NCBI GenBank assembly: GCA_018065295.1
Contig: JAGHTQ010000112.1
Location: 1 to 6,591, forward strand
Origin: Candidatus Colimonas fimequi
GTDB lineage: Bacteria > Bacillota > Clostridia > Peptostreptococcales > Anaerovoracaceae
Direction of reading: 5' to 3'
DNA length: 6,591 nt
Both the position numbers and the translations under genes were made by a program. Under the pieces are notes generated by a model, which was not told the DNA's origin, searched no databases, and saw nothing but the letters and a program-made list of their open reading frames with translations. Positions 1-5,240 of this stretch are shown one piece after another. Each line of letters opens with the position of its first letter. Positions within the stretch are counted from its first letter, which is position 1.

Positions 1-48
1 GTTATTAAGAACAAGTCAGTTCTCAGCATGAAGAACAAGGCAGAATAG
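1..48 (+). CDS. 3' end of an upstream gene, possibly pgsA
   Basis: Only the last 15 codons and a TAG stop (46-48) are in the window; the other two forward frames close earlier, at 6-8 and 29-31. The residues visible read VIKNKSVLSMKNKAE. A C-terminus with an Asn-Lys-rich stretch after a final membrane helix resembles phosphatidylglycerophosphate synthase (PgsA), and pgsA directly before cinA is a common order in Bacillota. The assignment rests on gene order and a short tail, so it is an inference. The gap to the cinA start region is 21 bases, which suggests co-transcription. Confidence 0.45.
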   Translation, partial: VIKNKSVLSMKNKAE

Positions 49-58
49 AGATAATACT

Positions 59-63
59 AGAGG
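59..63 (+). promoter_or_regulatory. Ribosome binding site of cinA
   Basis: AGAGG lies 6 bases before the ATG at 70. It decides that 70, not the first open ATG at 163, is the ancestral start, because no Shine-Dalgarno-like sequence precedes 163. Confidence 0.6.
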
Positions 64-69
64 CTAGAG

Positions 70-1299
70 ATGTAAGCAGCAATATTAAGTGTCGGAACAG
101 AGATTCTGTTCGGACAGATTCAAAATACAAACACAACTTATCTCACTCAGCAGCTTAATCACATGGGCATCGACGTTATGTATCACTACACAGTTGGTGA
201 TAATCCAGAGCGTCTCAAGGACATGTATAAGATGGCACTGAAGGACTGCGATATCGTTGTGACAACTGGAGGTCTTGGACCTACACAGGACGATTTGACA
301 AAGGAAATGGCGTGCCAGGTATTAGAAGATGAGCTGATTCTCAACGAAGAAGCCATGAGAAGACTCAATGAGTATGCAGCCAAGATGGGTCGTCCTATGA
401 CTGAGAATAACCGCAAGCAGGCATATCTGCCATCAAGAGCTACAGTGTTCCAGAACAACGCTGGCTCAGCGCCGGGATTCGCTCTTGAGAAGGAGGGCAA
501 GCACATCATCTGCATGCCTGGACCACCTAGAGAAATGAAGGCTATGTGGAATGAGAGCGTAGTGCCATACCCGCAGGGTATGAGCGACGGAGCTCTTTAC
601 TATAGGATTATCAGATGCTTTGGTATCGGGGAGTCTTTGCTTGAGACTGAGCTTCTTGACCTTATCGATGGTCAGACTGACCCTACACTGGCCACTTATG
701 CAAAGGAAGGCGAGTGCCAGGTCCGCGTAGCATCAAAGAGAGCAACGCTGGAAGAAGCCAAGGCTGCTGTTGACGAAATGATTAAGAAGGTTGACGAGCG
801 CGTAGGTGAGTTTGTTTACAGTCACGACGACGAGAATCTGGTGGACGTAGTGGCACGCAAGCTGATGGATCAGGGCTTAACTCTTGCTAGCGCAGAGTCA
901 TGCACTGGGGGCATGTTTGCAGCAGCAATGACTGATGTGCCTGGTATTTCATCAGTATTCCACCGTGGATATGTTACTTACAGTAACGAAGCCAAGATGG
1001 ATATTCTTGGCGTTAAGGAAGAAACTCTGGCAGCACATGGTGCTGTTAGTGAAGAAACTGCCCGTGAGATGGTAGAAGGTCTGGCTCGCGTTAGCGGCGC
1101 AGACGTATGCGTATCAGTTACTGGTATTGCAGGTCCTGGCGGCGGCACACCTGAGAAGCCAGTAGGCCTTGTATATATGGGCTTCAAGCACGGTGACAAC
1201 GTTCAGGTTATCAAGTATCAGGGACATTCTAACAGCAGAGCATGGAACAGAAGTCATTCACTTCTCAGCATGCTGGATCTGATTAACAAGAATATATAA
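70..1299 (+). CDS. cinA: CinA: nicotinamide-nucleotide amidohydrolase / competence-damage protein, with a stop at codon 2
   Basis: CinA proteins hydrolyse nicotinamide mononucleotide to nicotinic acid mononucleotide in cytosolic NAD recycling; the N-terminal domain is MoCF-like and is linked to ADP-ribose pyrophosphatase activity. Counting from the ATG at 70, the reading frame gives 409 codons, the usual family length. Seen in the frame: the N-terminal motif VGTEIL-FGQ-NTN (codons 8-20), GGLGPTQDD (67-75), MPGPPRE (149-155), and the C-terminal amidase domain with AESCTGG (Ser277), Tyr304 and Lys309, which match the family Ser/Tyr/Lys catalytic set, then TGIAGPGGGTPEKPVG. Codon 2 is TAA where the family usually has Lys (AAA or AAG). 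The frame is clean from 76 onward, but the first in-frame ATG is at 163 (codon 32), without a ribosome binding site, and starting there would drop the first strand and the GTE motif. It may be a recent pseudogene, may start at a non-standard codon, or may hold a base error. DUF6125 follows after 12 bases. Confidence 0.85.
73..75 (+). other. In-frame TAA at cinA codon 2 (ATG-TAA start-stop)
   Basis: The family N-terminus normally reads Met-Lys-Ala. Here the codons are ATG, TAA, GCA, GCA, with the conserved sequence continuing in the same frame directly afterwards. One A-to-T change in an AAA codon would explain it. TAA also terminates cinA and three of the other four complete genes in this window, so it is an ordinary stop here and not a reassigned codon. 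Confidence 0.8.
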
Positions 1300-1306
1300 G
1301 GGGGAG
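1300..1306 (+). promoter_or_regulatory. Ribosome binding site of the DUF6125-like gene
   Basis: GGGGGAG starts directly after the cinA stop and ends 5 bases before the ATG at 1312. It fixes that start and fits translation of both genes from one message. Confidence 0.6.
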
Positions 1307-1311
1307 AAACG

Positions 1312-2064
1312 ATGAATATCAGCAATGACATTTTTAGAGCAGAAGATATGACCAATGAGCAGCGTGCTGAATATATTATGGAGATGCTTCATCGCATGAT
1401 CGTGCACCATACTCTTTGGTTCCGTGAAGTTGAACATCAGATGGGATTTGAGAAGGCTCTCAAGGCTATGGATTATGCATGGTCACGTACTAAGAAGATT
1501 TCTGTTAAGAGACTGGCGCAGGTGCTGGAATTCGCACAGGAAGACGGCGTTCCACAGCCACTGGTTGACTTAACTAAGGAGAAGCAGCTGGAAGTTATCG
1601 ATGCTATCGCTAAGAATTGGCTGGCACAGGACGGCGTATGGTTCCAGGCGGTTGAGTTCGCCGATGGCATGAACGATGCCAAGAGATGCAATGACTCAAC
1701 TTGGGGTCGCTTCTCACCATTCGAAGCATGGTCAATCAAAAATCTTCTGGGTCTTGACGAACACCCAGGTCTTGAAGGTCTGGAGAGAGCACTTAACTTC
1801 AGAATGTACGGCCGTCTCAATGAACAGTCATGCAGACGTGAAGGCAACTCACTGATTTTTGAAATGAACAAGTGCAGAGTTCAGTGGGCGAGAGTAAGCA
1901 AGGGCCTTGACGACTACCCATGCAAAAGCGCGGGTCTCGTAGAATACGCTCGCTTCGCTAAGGGTATCGACGACAGAATTAAGACAACATGTGTTGGCTG
2001 TCCGCCAGATCCTCATCCAGAAGGATGGTTCTGTGCATGGAAGTTCACAATTGACGAAGAATAA
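1312..2064 (+). CDS. DUF6125-like cytosolic protein with Cys-rich C-terminus
   Basis: A 250-residue soluble protein without signal peptide or membrane span. It resembles the uncharacterised clostridial DUF6125 group, loosely related to the L-2-amino-thiazoline-4-carboxylic acid hydrolase-like family; this is recognition by pattern, and no substrate is known to me. The N-terminal half holds two related helical segments, residues 35-59 and 109-133, sharing WF-x-x-VE near the start and W-x-R at the end. The C-terminal third is rich in cysteine: Cys174, Cys188, Cys204, a CVGC pair at 227/230 and Cys241, with Asp233, His235 and two Trp close by, suggesting a metal or iron-sulphur site. His32, His33, Glu39, Glu41 and His42 form another possible ligand cluster. 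It starts 12 bases after cinA and is followed by a terminator, so it is the last gene of the cinA unit. Confidence 0.7.
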   Translation: MNISNDIFRAEDMTNEQRAEYIMEMLHRMIVHHTLWFREVEHQMGFEKALKAMDYAWSRTKKISVKRLAQVLEFAQEDGVPQPLVDLTKEKQLEVIDAIAKNWLAQDGVWFQAVEFADGMNDAKRCNDSTWGRFSPFEAWSIKNLLGLDEHPGLEGLERALNFRMYGRLNEQSCRREGNSLIFEMNKCRVQWARVSKGLDDYPCKSAGLVEYARFAKGIDDRIKTTCVGCPPDPHPEGWFCAWKFTIDEE

Positions 2065-2071
2065 TAGATTG

Positions 2072-2098
2072 GGGAATGCGGATGCATTCCCTTTTTTT
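2072..2098 (+). terminator. Intrinsic terminator after the cinA-DUF6125 unit
   Basis: An 8-base perfect stem (GGGAATGC, 2072-2079, with GCATTCCC, 2084-2091) with a 4-base GGAT loop is followed by seven T (2092-2098). It begins 7 bases after the stop codon. Confidence 0.92.
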
Positions 2099-2109
2099 AT
2101 GGGAATCGT

Positions 2110-2138
2110 TTGAATATATATACATAAACACGTATAAA
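2110..2138 (+). promoter_or_regulatory. Distal promoter of the NCS1 transporter unit
   Basis: TTGAAT (2110-2115), a 17-base spacer and TATAAA (2133-2138) fit the vegetative sigma factor consensus. The start of transcription expected about 7 bases further falls inside the -35 box of the next promoter. The region is AT-rich, so a chance match is possible. Confidence 0.5.
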
Positions 2139-2141
2139 TAC

Positions 2142-2170
2142 TTGAATTCCTAGTGAAAACGGAGTATTAT
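2142..2170 (+). promoter_or_regulatory. Proximal promoter of the NCS1 transporter unit
   Basis: TTGAAT (2142-2147), a 17-base spacer and TATTAT (2165-2170) lie in the gap after the terminator. Transcription would start near 2177, giving a leader of about 40 bases before the ATG at 2216. Confidence 0.65.
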
Positions 2171-2202
2171 AAACAAGTTATGAAAATAATAATTTGTGTT
2201 TA

Positions 2203-2208
2203 AGAGGT
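2203..2208 (+). promoter_or_regulatory. Ribosome binding site deciding the small protein start
   Basis: AGAGGT ends 7 bases before the ATG at 2216. It overlaps the alternative GTG at 2207, which therefore cannot be the start. Confidence 0.7.
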
Positions 2209-2215
2209 GTATATT

Positions 2216-2440
2216 ATGGCAAGTTACGAAGAAGTATACGAACAGTTACAGGGCAAAACTGGAACTGATCCTGACGTAGAGAAAGAACTCTGCAGAAGAA
2301 TCGCAGAAATCGAGAGTACTGACGGCGTAGTTGAGAATCTGAAGAAGAGCGACTGGGCTCTGTCATGGATTTGCATCGCTGTAGGAACTTTCCTTCCAAT
2401 CGTTATTTATGCAATTAAATTAGGAATTACTAATATTTAA
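2216..2440 (+). CDS. Small single-span membrane protein upstream of the NCS1 transporter
   Basis: A 74-residue protein that I do not recognise as a named family. Residues 1-45 are polar, acidic and probably helical (many Glu, Asp, Lys; one Cys in a CRRIAEIE stretch). Residues 47-67 form one hydrophobic membrane span beginning with Trp47 and holding Trp51, Gly57 and Pro61. The tail is 7 residues. The positive charges just before the span (KK at 43-44) argue for a cytosolic N-terminus. The transporter gene starts 14 bases after its stop, on the same transcript. By analogy with small membrane partners encoded before sodium symporters (DUF485 protein YjcH before ActP, DUF997 protein YhdT before PanF), it may be an accessory subunit of the NCS1 transporter; that is inference. 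The ATG at 2216 is chosen because of the ribosome binding site. Confidence 0.75.
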   Translation: MASYEEVYEQLQGKTGTDPDVEKELCRRIAEIESTDGVVENLKKSDWALSWICIAVGTFLPIVIYAIKLGITNI

Positions 2441-2450
2441 GGGAGGGAAG
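2441..2450 (+). promoter_or_regulatory. Ribosome binding site of the NCS1 transporter gene
   Basis: GGGAGGGAAG starts directly after the stop of the small protein and ends 4 bases before the ATG at 2455; the GGGAGG core (2441-2446) is 8 bases from it. Confidence 0.65.
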
Positions 2451-2454
2451 AGAC

Positions 2455-3864
2455 ATGGCAGCATTTAACGCTAATAGAGAGGCGCAGTTCGGTCTGCTCC
2501 CAATTACAAAAGAAGAAAGAGTTTATAATTTTAGAGACGCATCATCAATCAGTGTAGGTCTTTCAATTGCAACATGGGCATTCCTCATCGGTGCATCACT
2601 TGCTCTGTTTGTTGATTTCTGGACTGCAGTATGGGGTACACTTGCTGGTAACGTACTGACAGTACTGGTTATGACTTGGATGCCATCACTTTCTGGTGCT
2701 AAGTATGGTGTAGACGGATACACAGGTGCCACAAGTTTCATGGGAACTAAGGGTAAGAATATAATCCTTGTTTGCGTAGCAATATTCATCGTTTGCTGGG
2801 ACATCGTTCTCTCAGTACTTTTCGCTAGATCAGTTGCTAACGTAGCAGCAGCACTGCTGGGCAAGGAAGCAATGGGACATACTTTTGAAATCGTAATGGC
2901 CATCCTTTGCATGGTAATTACATTCTTCGTTGTTTGGAAGGGTCCTATCGTAATCAAGAAGTTTAACAACATCGTTGCACCACTCATGTGCATCGTTGTA
3001 ATCATGCTGGGAATCATCCTGACAGTTAAGATCGGCTGGGGAAACATCGCTGAAGCACAGCCACTGATGCCTTACGAAAGTGAATGGGTTAACTTCCTGA
3101 TCGCTGTAGAACTGTCATTCGGTGCTGGCCTTAGCTGGTGGCCTGAAATGGGCGGTATCGCTAGACTTTGCAAGACTTCAAGAGCAGCTTACTGGTCAAA
3201 CATGATCGGTCTTGTTCTGGCAGCAACAGTTGCAACAGGCGTTGGCGCAGCAGCTTGTCTGACAATCGGTTCAGAAGACCCAACAGTATGGATGCTTAAG
3301 CTGGCAGGTGTTGGCCTTGGTATCATGGCTCTCATCTTCATCGCAGTAGCTAACGTAACATCATGTGGTACTATCACATACACAATGTGTCTTGGTCTTA
3401 AGGGCCTGAAGGCATTACAGGGTAAGTCATGGGGCTTAGTAGTTGGTGTATTCTGCGGTATCGCAAGTGTAGCACTCCTCTTCGGTGCAGATTGGATTTA
3501 TGACCACTTCTACATTATGCTGGGTGTAACTTGCTTATTCTACGTTCCAATGACAGCAATCGCTTCAGTTGATTATCTGCTCCTGCGTAAGCAGCATCTG
3601 AGCGTAAGAGATATGTTTGATAAGACAAGCACTTCTAAGTACTACTTCTGGGGCGGCTTCAACTGGGTAGCAATCATCATCTTTGTTGCAGCAATGCTCT
3701 TCTATCTGACAATCTTCGATCCAGCAATGCTGGTTCCACACAAGATGTTCGCATATGCTACAGGTTCAATCGGCGCAGGTATCCCAACAGCTATCGTTTA
3801 CTACATCGTTATGAAGGCGTTCGTAGTTAAGAGCGGCAAGGGTGGATATATTAGCGAGAAATAG
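2455..3864 (+). CDS. NCS1-family nucleobase:cation symporter (cytosine/purine/hydantoin permease family)
   Basis: A 469-residue inner membrane transporter of the nucleobase:cation symporter-1 family, which imports cytosine, purines, allantoin, hydantoins or related compounds with H+ or Na+. I count 12 hydrophobic spans, as usual for NCS1. Family features: an N-terminal YNFRDASSISVGLSIATW segment leading into span 1, a Trp-rich span 6 (LSWWPEMGGIAR) where the substrate and unwinding site of Mhp1-type proteins lies, a Val-Asp-Tyr-Leu-Leu-Leu stretch after span 10, and the typical YYFWGGFNW entry to span 11. The substrate cannot be read from sequence; the span 6 motif differs from classical CodB, so cytosine is not assured. 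It follows the 74-residue membrane protein by 14 bases and is closed by a terminator. No catabolic gene for a nucleobase is next to it; the following gene is an alcohol dehydrogenase. Confidence 0.85.
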   Translation: MAAFNANREAQFGLLPITKEERVYNFRDASSISVGLSIATWAFLIGASLALFVDFWTAVWGTLAGNVLTVLVMTWMPSLSGAKYGVDGYTGATSFMGTKGKNIILVCVAIFIVCWDIVLSVLFARSVANVAAALLGKEAMGHTFEIVMAILCMVITFFVVWKGPIVIKKFNNIVAPLMCIVVIMLGIILTVKIGWGNIAEAQPLMPYESEWVNFLIAVELSFGAGLSWWPEMGGIARLCKTSRAAYWSNMIGLVLAATVATGVGAAACLTIGSEDPTVWMLKLAGVGLGIMALIFIAVANVTSCGTITYTMCLGLKGLKALQGKSWGLVVGVFCGIASVALLFGADWIYDHFYIMLGVTCLFYVPMTAIASVDYLLLRKQHLSVRDMFDKTSTSKYYFWGGFNWVAIIIFVAAMLFYLTIFDPAMLVPHKMFAYATGSIGAGIPTAIVYYIVMKAFVVKSGKGGYISEK

Positions 3865-3872
3865 TGTATAAT
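3843..3872 (+). promoter_or_regulatory. Possible promoter of the alcohol dehydrogenase gene
   Basis: TGGATA (3843-3848), an 18-base spacer and a perfect TATAAT (3867-3872) overlap the end of the transporter gene. Transcription would begin near 3879, inside the 5' arm of the following hairpin, so such a message would lack much of the terminator stem. The -35 box matches only 4 of 6 positions. Confidence 0.35.
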
Positions 3873-3909
3873 AACATCACGGTTCGTTATCAGGACCGTG
3901 ATGTTTTTT
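3873..3909 (+). terminator. Intrinsic terminator between transporter and alcohol dehydrogenase
   Basis: AACATCACGGT (3873-3883) pairs perfectly with ACCGTGATGTT (3895-3905) around an 11-base loop, and a run of six T (3904-3909) follows the core stem. It starts 9 bases after the transporter stop. Confidence 0.9.
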
Positions 3910-3917
3910 GAAATGAG

Positions 3918-3926
3918 AAGGAAGGA
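3918..3926 (+). promoter_or_regulatory. Ribosome binding site of the alcohol dehydrogenase gene
   Basis: AAGGAAGGA ends 7 bases before the ATG at 3934, a purine-rich site with two overlapping AAGGA registers. Confidence 0.6.
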
Positions 3927-3933
3927 ATAATTA

Positions 3934-5091
3934 ATGGAACTTAGAGAATTTTTTCACGCTACTAAGGTAGTGACTGGTGCTGGCGCTGTAGCTCAGACTG
4001 GCGACGAAGTCCTGGCTCTCGGCGGCAAGAAGGTAATGATTATTACAGATGCATTCCTGGCATCAAGCGATATTTATAAGAAGGTAACTGACAGCCTGGA
4101 TGCGGCTGGCGTTGAATATATCACATACAGCGAAGTTAGACCTAACCCTAGAACAACAGACTGTGACTACACTGCAGACATGGCTAAGGCTGAAGGCGTT
4201 GACGTTATCATCGGTCTTGGCGGCGGAAGCTCCATGGACCAGGCTAAGGCAAGTGCAGCCCTCGTAACTAACGGCGGCAAGTGCGTTGACTGGGATTACA
4301 TCGAACTTCCTGAGTACATGCTTCCAGTTATCTGCATTCCAACTACTGCAGGTACAGGTAGCGAAGTTACTTTCTGCGCAGTAATTACTGATGAAGAGAA
4401 GAAGTACAAGATGACAGTAATGGACGTTATCAAGCTTCGTCCTAGCGTTGCTATCGCAGACCCTGAACTGCTTCTGACACTTCCACCAGCACTGACTGCA
4501 TCAACAGGTGTTGATGCTCTGACTCATGCTATCGAAGCTTATACTGCGAAAGTTTCACAGCCACTGACTGACGCTCTGGCTCTCCATGCTATCGAGCTCA
4601 TCGCTGGCAGCCTTGTTGAAGCTGTTACAAACGGCAGCAACCTGCAGGCAAGAACAGACATGCAGAACGGTAGCTTACTTGCTGGCGCAGCATTCATTAA
4701 CTCAGACGTTGGCGCTGTACACGCTATTTCAGAGACTATTGGTGCATGGTATGATACACCTCACGGCGTAGGCAACTCAATCTTCCTGCCACACGTTATG
4801 AAGTACAACATTCCAGCTTGTCCTGAACGTTATGCTAAAATCGCTAAGTGCCTGGGTATTGATCCTACAGGTAAGAGCGATGAACAGCTGGCTAATGAAG
4901 CTGTTGATTACGTTATTGAGCTTTGCGAAACTGTTAAGATTCCTAAGCTTAAGGAACTTGAGTACATCAAGGAAGAGAACTTCGAAGCTATCGCACAGCG
5001 TTCAGCTGAGAACCCACTGTCACTTGATAATGCTCGTGACATCGATGCAGCAGCATACCTTGATATTCTTAAGGCAGCGTATGCTATGTAA
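3934..5091 (+). CDS. Iron-containing alcohol dehydrogenase (group III)
   Basis: A 385-residue cytosolic oxidoreductase of the Fe-ADH family, the usual length, which interconverts an alcohol and an aldehyde or ketone with NAD(P)H. The N-terminal half is the nucleotide-binding domain: Asp39 in the ITD strand end (an acidic residue equivalent to FucO Asp39, favouring NAD over NADP), GGGSSMD at 96-102 and PTTAGTGSE at 136-144. The C-terminal helical domain carries the metal ligands Asp194 and His198 (GVDALTHAIEAY), His263 (VHAISE) and His277 (DTPHG). The position four residues after the third ligand, His267 in FucO, is Glu267 here. The substrate is unknown; family members act on lactaldehyde, 1,3-propanediol, butanol or 4-hydroxybutyrate. 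It sits between two terminators, so it is probably expressed on its own or by read-through from the transporter. Confidence 0.93.
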   Translation: MELREFFHATKVVTGAGAVAQTGDEVLALGGKKVMIITDAFLASSDIYKKVTDSLDAAGVEYITYSEVRPNPRTTDCDYTADMAKAEGVDVIIGLGGGSSMDQAKASAALVTNGGKCVDWDYIELPEYMLPVICIPTTAGTGSEVTFCAVITDEEKKYKMTVMDVIKLRPSVAIADPELLLTLPPALTASTGVDALTHAIEAYTAKVSQPLTDALALHAIELIAGSLVEAVTNGSNLQARTDMQNGSLLAGAAFINSDVGAVHAISETIGAWYDTPHGVGNSIFLPHVMKYNIPACPERYAKIAKCLGIDPTGKSDEQLANEAVDYVIELCETVKIPKLKELEYIKEENFEAIAQRSAENPLSLDNARDIDAAAYLDILKAAYAM

Positions 5092-5121
5092 TATAAGTTG
5101 ATAAACGGATAATCGATAATG

Positions 5122-5145
5122 CCCGGCGAAATCGCCGGGTGTTTT
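5122..5145 (+). terminator. Intrinsic terminator after the alcohol dehydrogenase
   Basis: CCCGGCG (5122-5128) and CGCCGGG (5133-5139) form a 7-base GC-rich stem with loop AAAT, extendable by a G-T pair, followed by TGTTTT. The stop codon is 30 bases upstream. Confidence 0.88.
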
Positions 5146-5146
5146 A

Positions 5147-5175
5147 TTGTATACAACACTTGAAAATGTATACAA
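5147..5175 (+). promoter_or_regulatory. Pair of TGTATACA palindromes flanking the -35 box (probable operator)
   Basis: TTGTATACAA at 5147-5156 is a perfect 10-base palindrome. TGTATACA recurs at 5167-5174, with TGTATACAA shared by both copies and a spacing of 19 bases between equivalent positions. One copy lies just upstream of the -35 box, the other in the spacer. The TNGTNNNACNA-like form is that of GntR-family (FCD group) operators, which suggests a repressor; the regulator gene is not in the window. Confidence 0.55.
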
Positions 5176-5188
5176 TAATTGCTATAAT
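5160..5188 (+). promoter_or_regulatory. Promoter of the DAACS transporter gene
   Basis: TTGAAA (5160-5165), a 17-base spacer and a perfect TATAAT (5183-5188). Transcription is expected near 5195, giving a leader of about 46 bases before the ATG at 5241. Confidence 0.85.
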
Positions 5189-5225
5189 ATGGGAACTTGC
5201 GTTATTTGGTATTATTTTATGGATA

Positions 5226-5232
5226 TGGAGGA
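5226..5232 (+). promoter_or_regulatory. Ribosome binding site deciding the DAACS start
   Basis: TGGAGGA ends 8 bases before the ATG at 5241, supporting that codon over the further upstream in-frame starts. Confidence 0.75.
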
Positions 5233-5240
5233 CCAATATT

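Noticed and set aside
73..75. Reassigned TAA codon or alternative genetic code
   Set aside because: TAA serves as the ordinary stop of cinA, the DUF6125-like gene, the small membrane protein and the dehydrogenase in this window, and no other in-frame TAA interrupts a conserved gene.
163..165. ATG at 163 as the true start of CinA
   Set aside because: Conserved CinA sequence, including the VGTEIL and NTN motifs, continues upstream in the same frame to 76, and 163 has no ribosome binding site. It can only be a fallback start.
2207..2215. GTG start for the small membrane protein (77 residues)
   Set aside because: The GTG is part of the AGAGGTG ribosome binding site; the ATG at 2216 has proper spacing from it.
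3843..3933. Riboswitch or leader RNA before the dehydrogenase
   Set aside because: The only structure is a simple hairpin with a T-run, explained fully as a terminator; there is no room for an aptamer.
4586..5101. Two + strand open frames (4586-4771, 4832-5101) inside the dehydrogenase
   Set aside because: They overlap a clearly coding frame with complete family motifs, lack ribosome binding sites and show compositionally biased translations.
5139..5240. Upstream GTG start extending the DAACS protein by 34 residues
   Set aside because: This stretch is the terminator tail, the palindromes and the promoter; the added residues are not part of the family and the ATG at 5241 has its own ribosome binding site.
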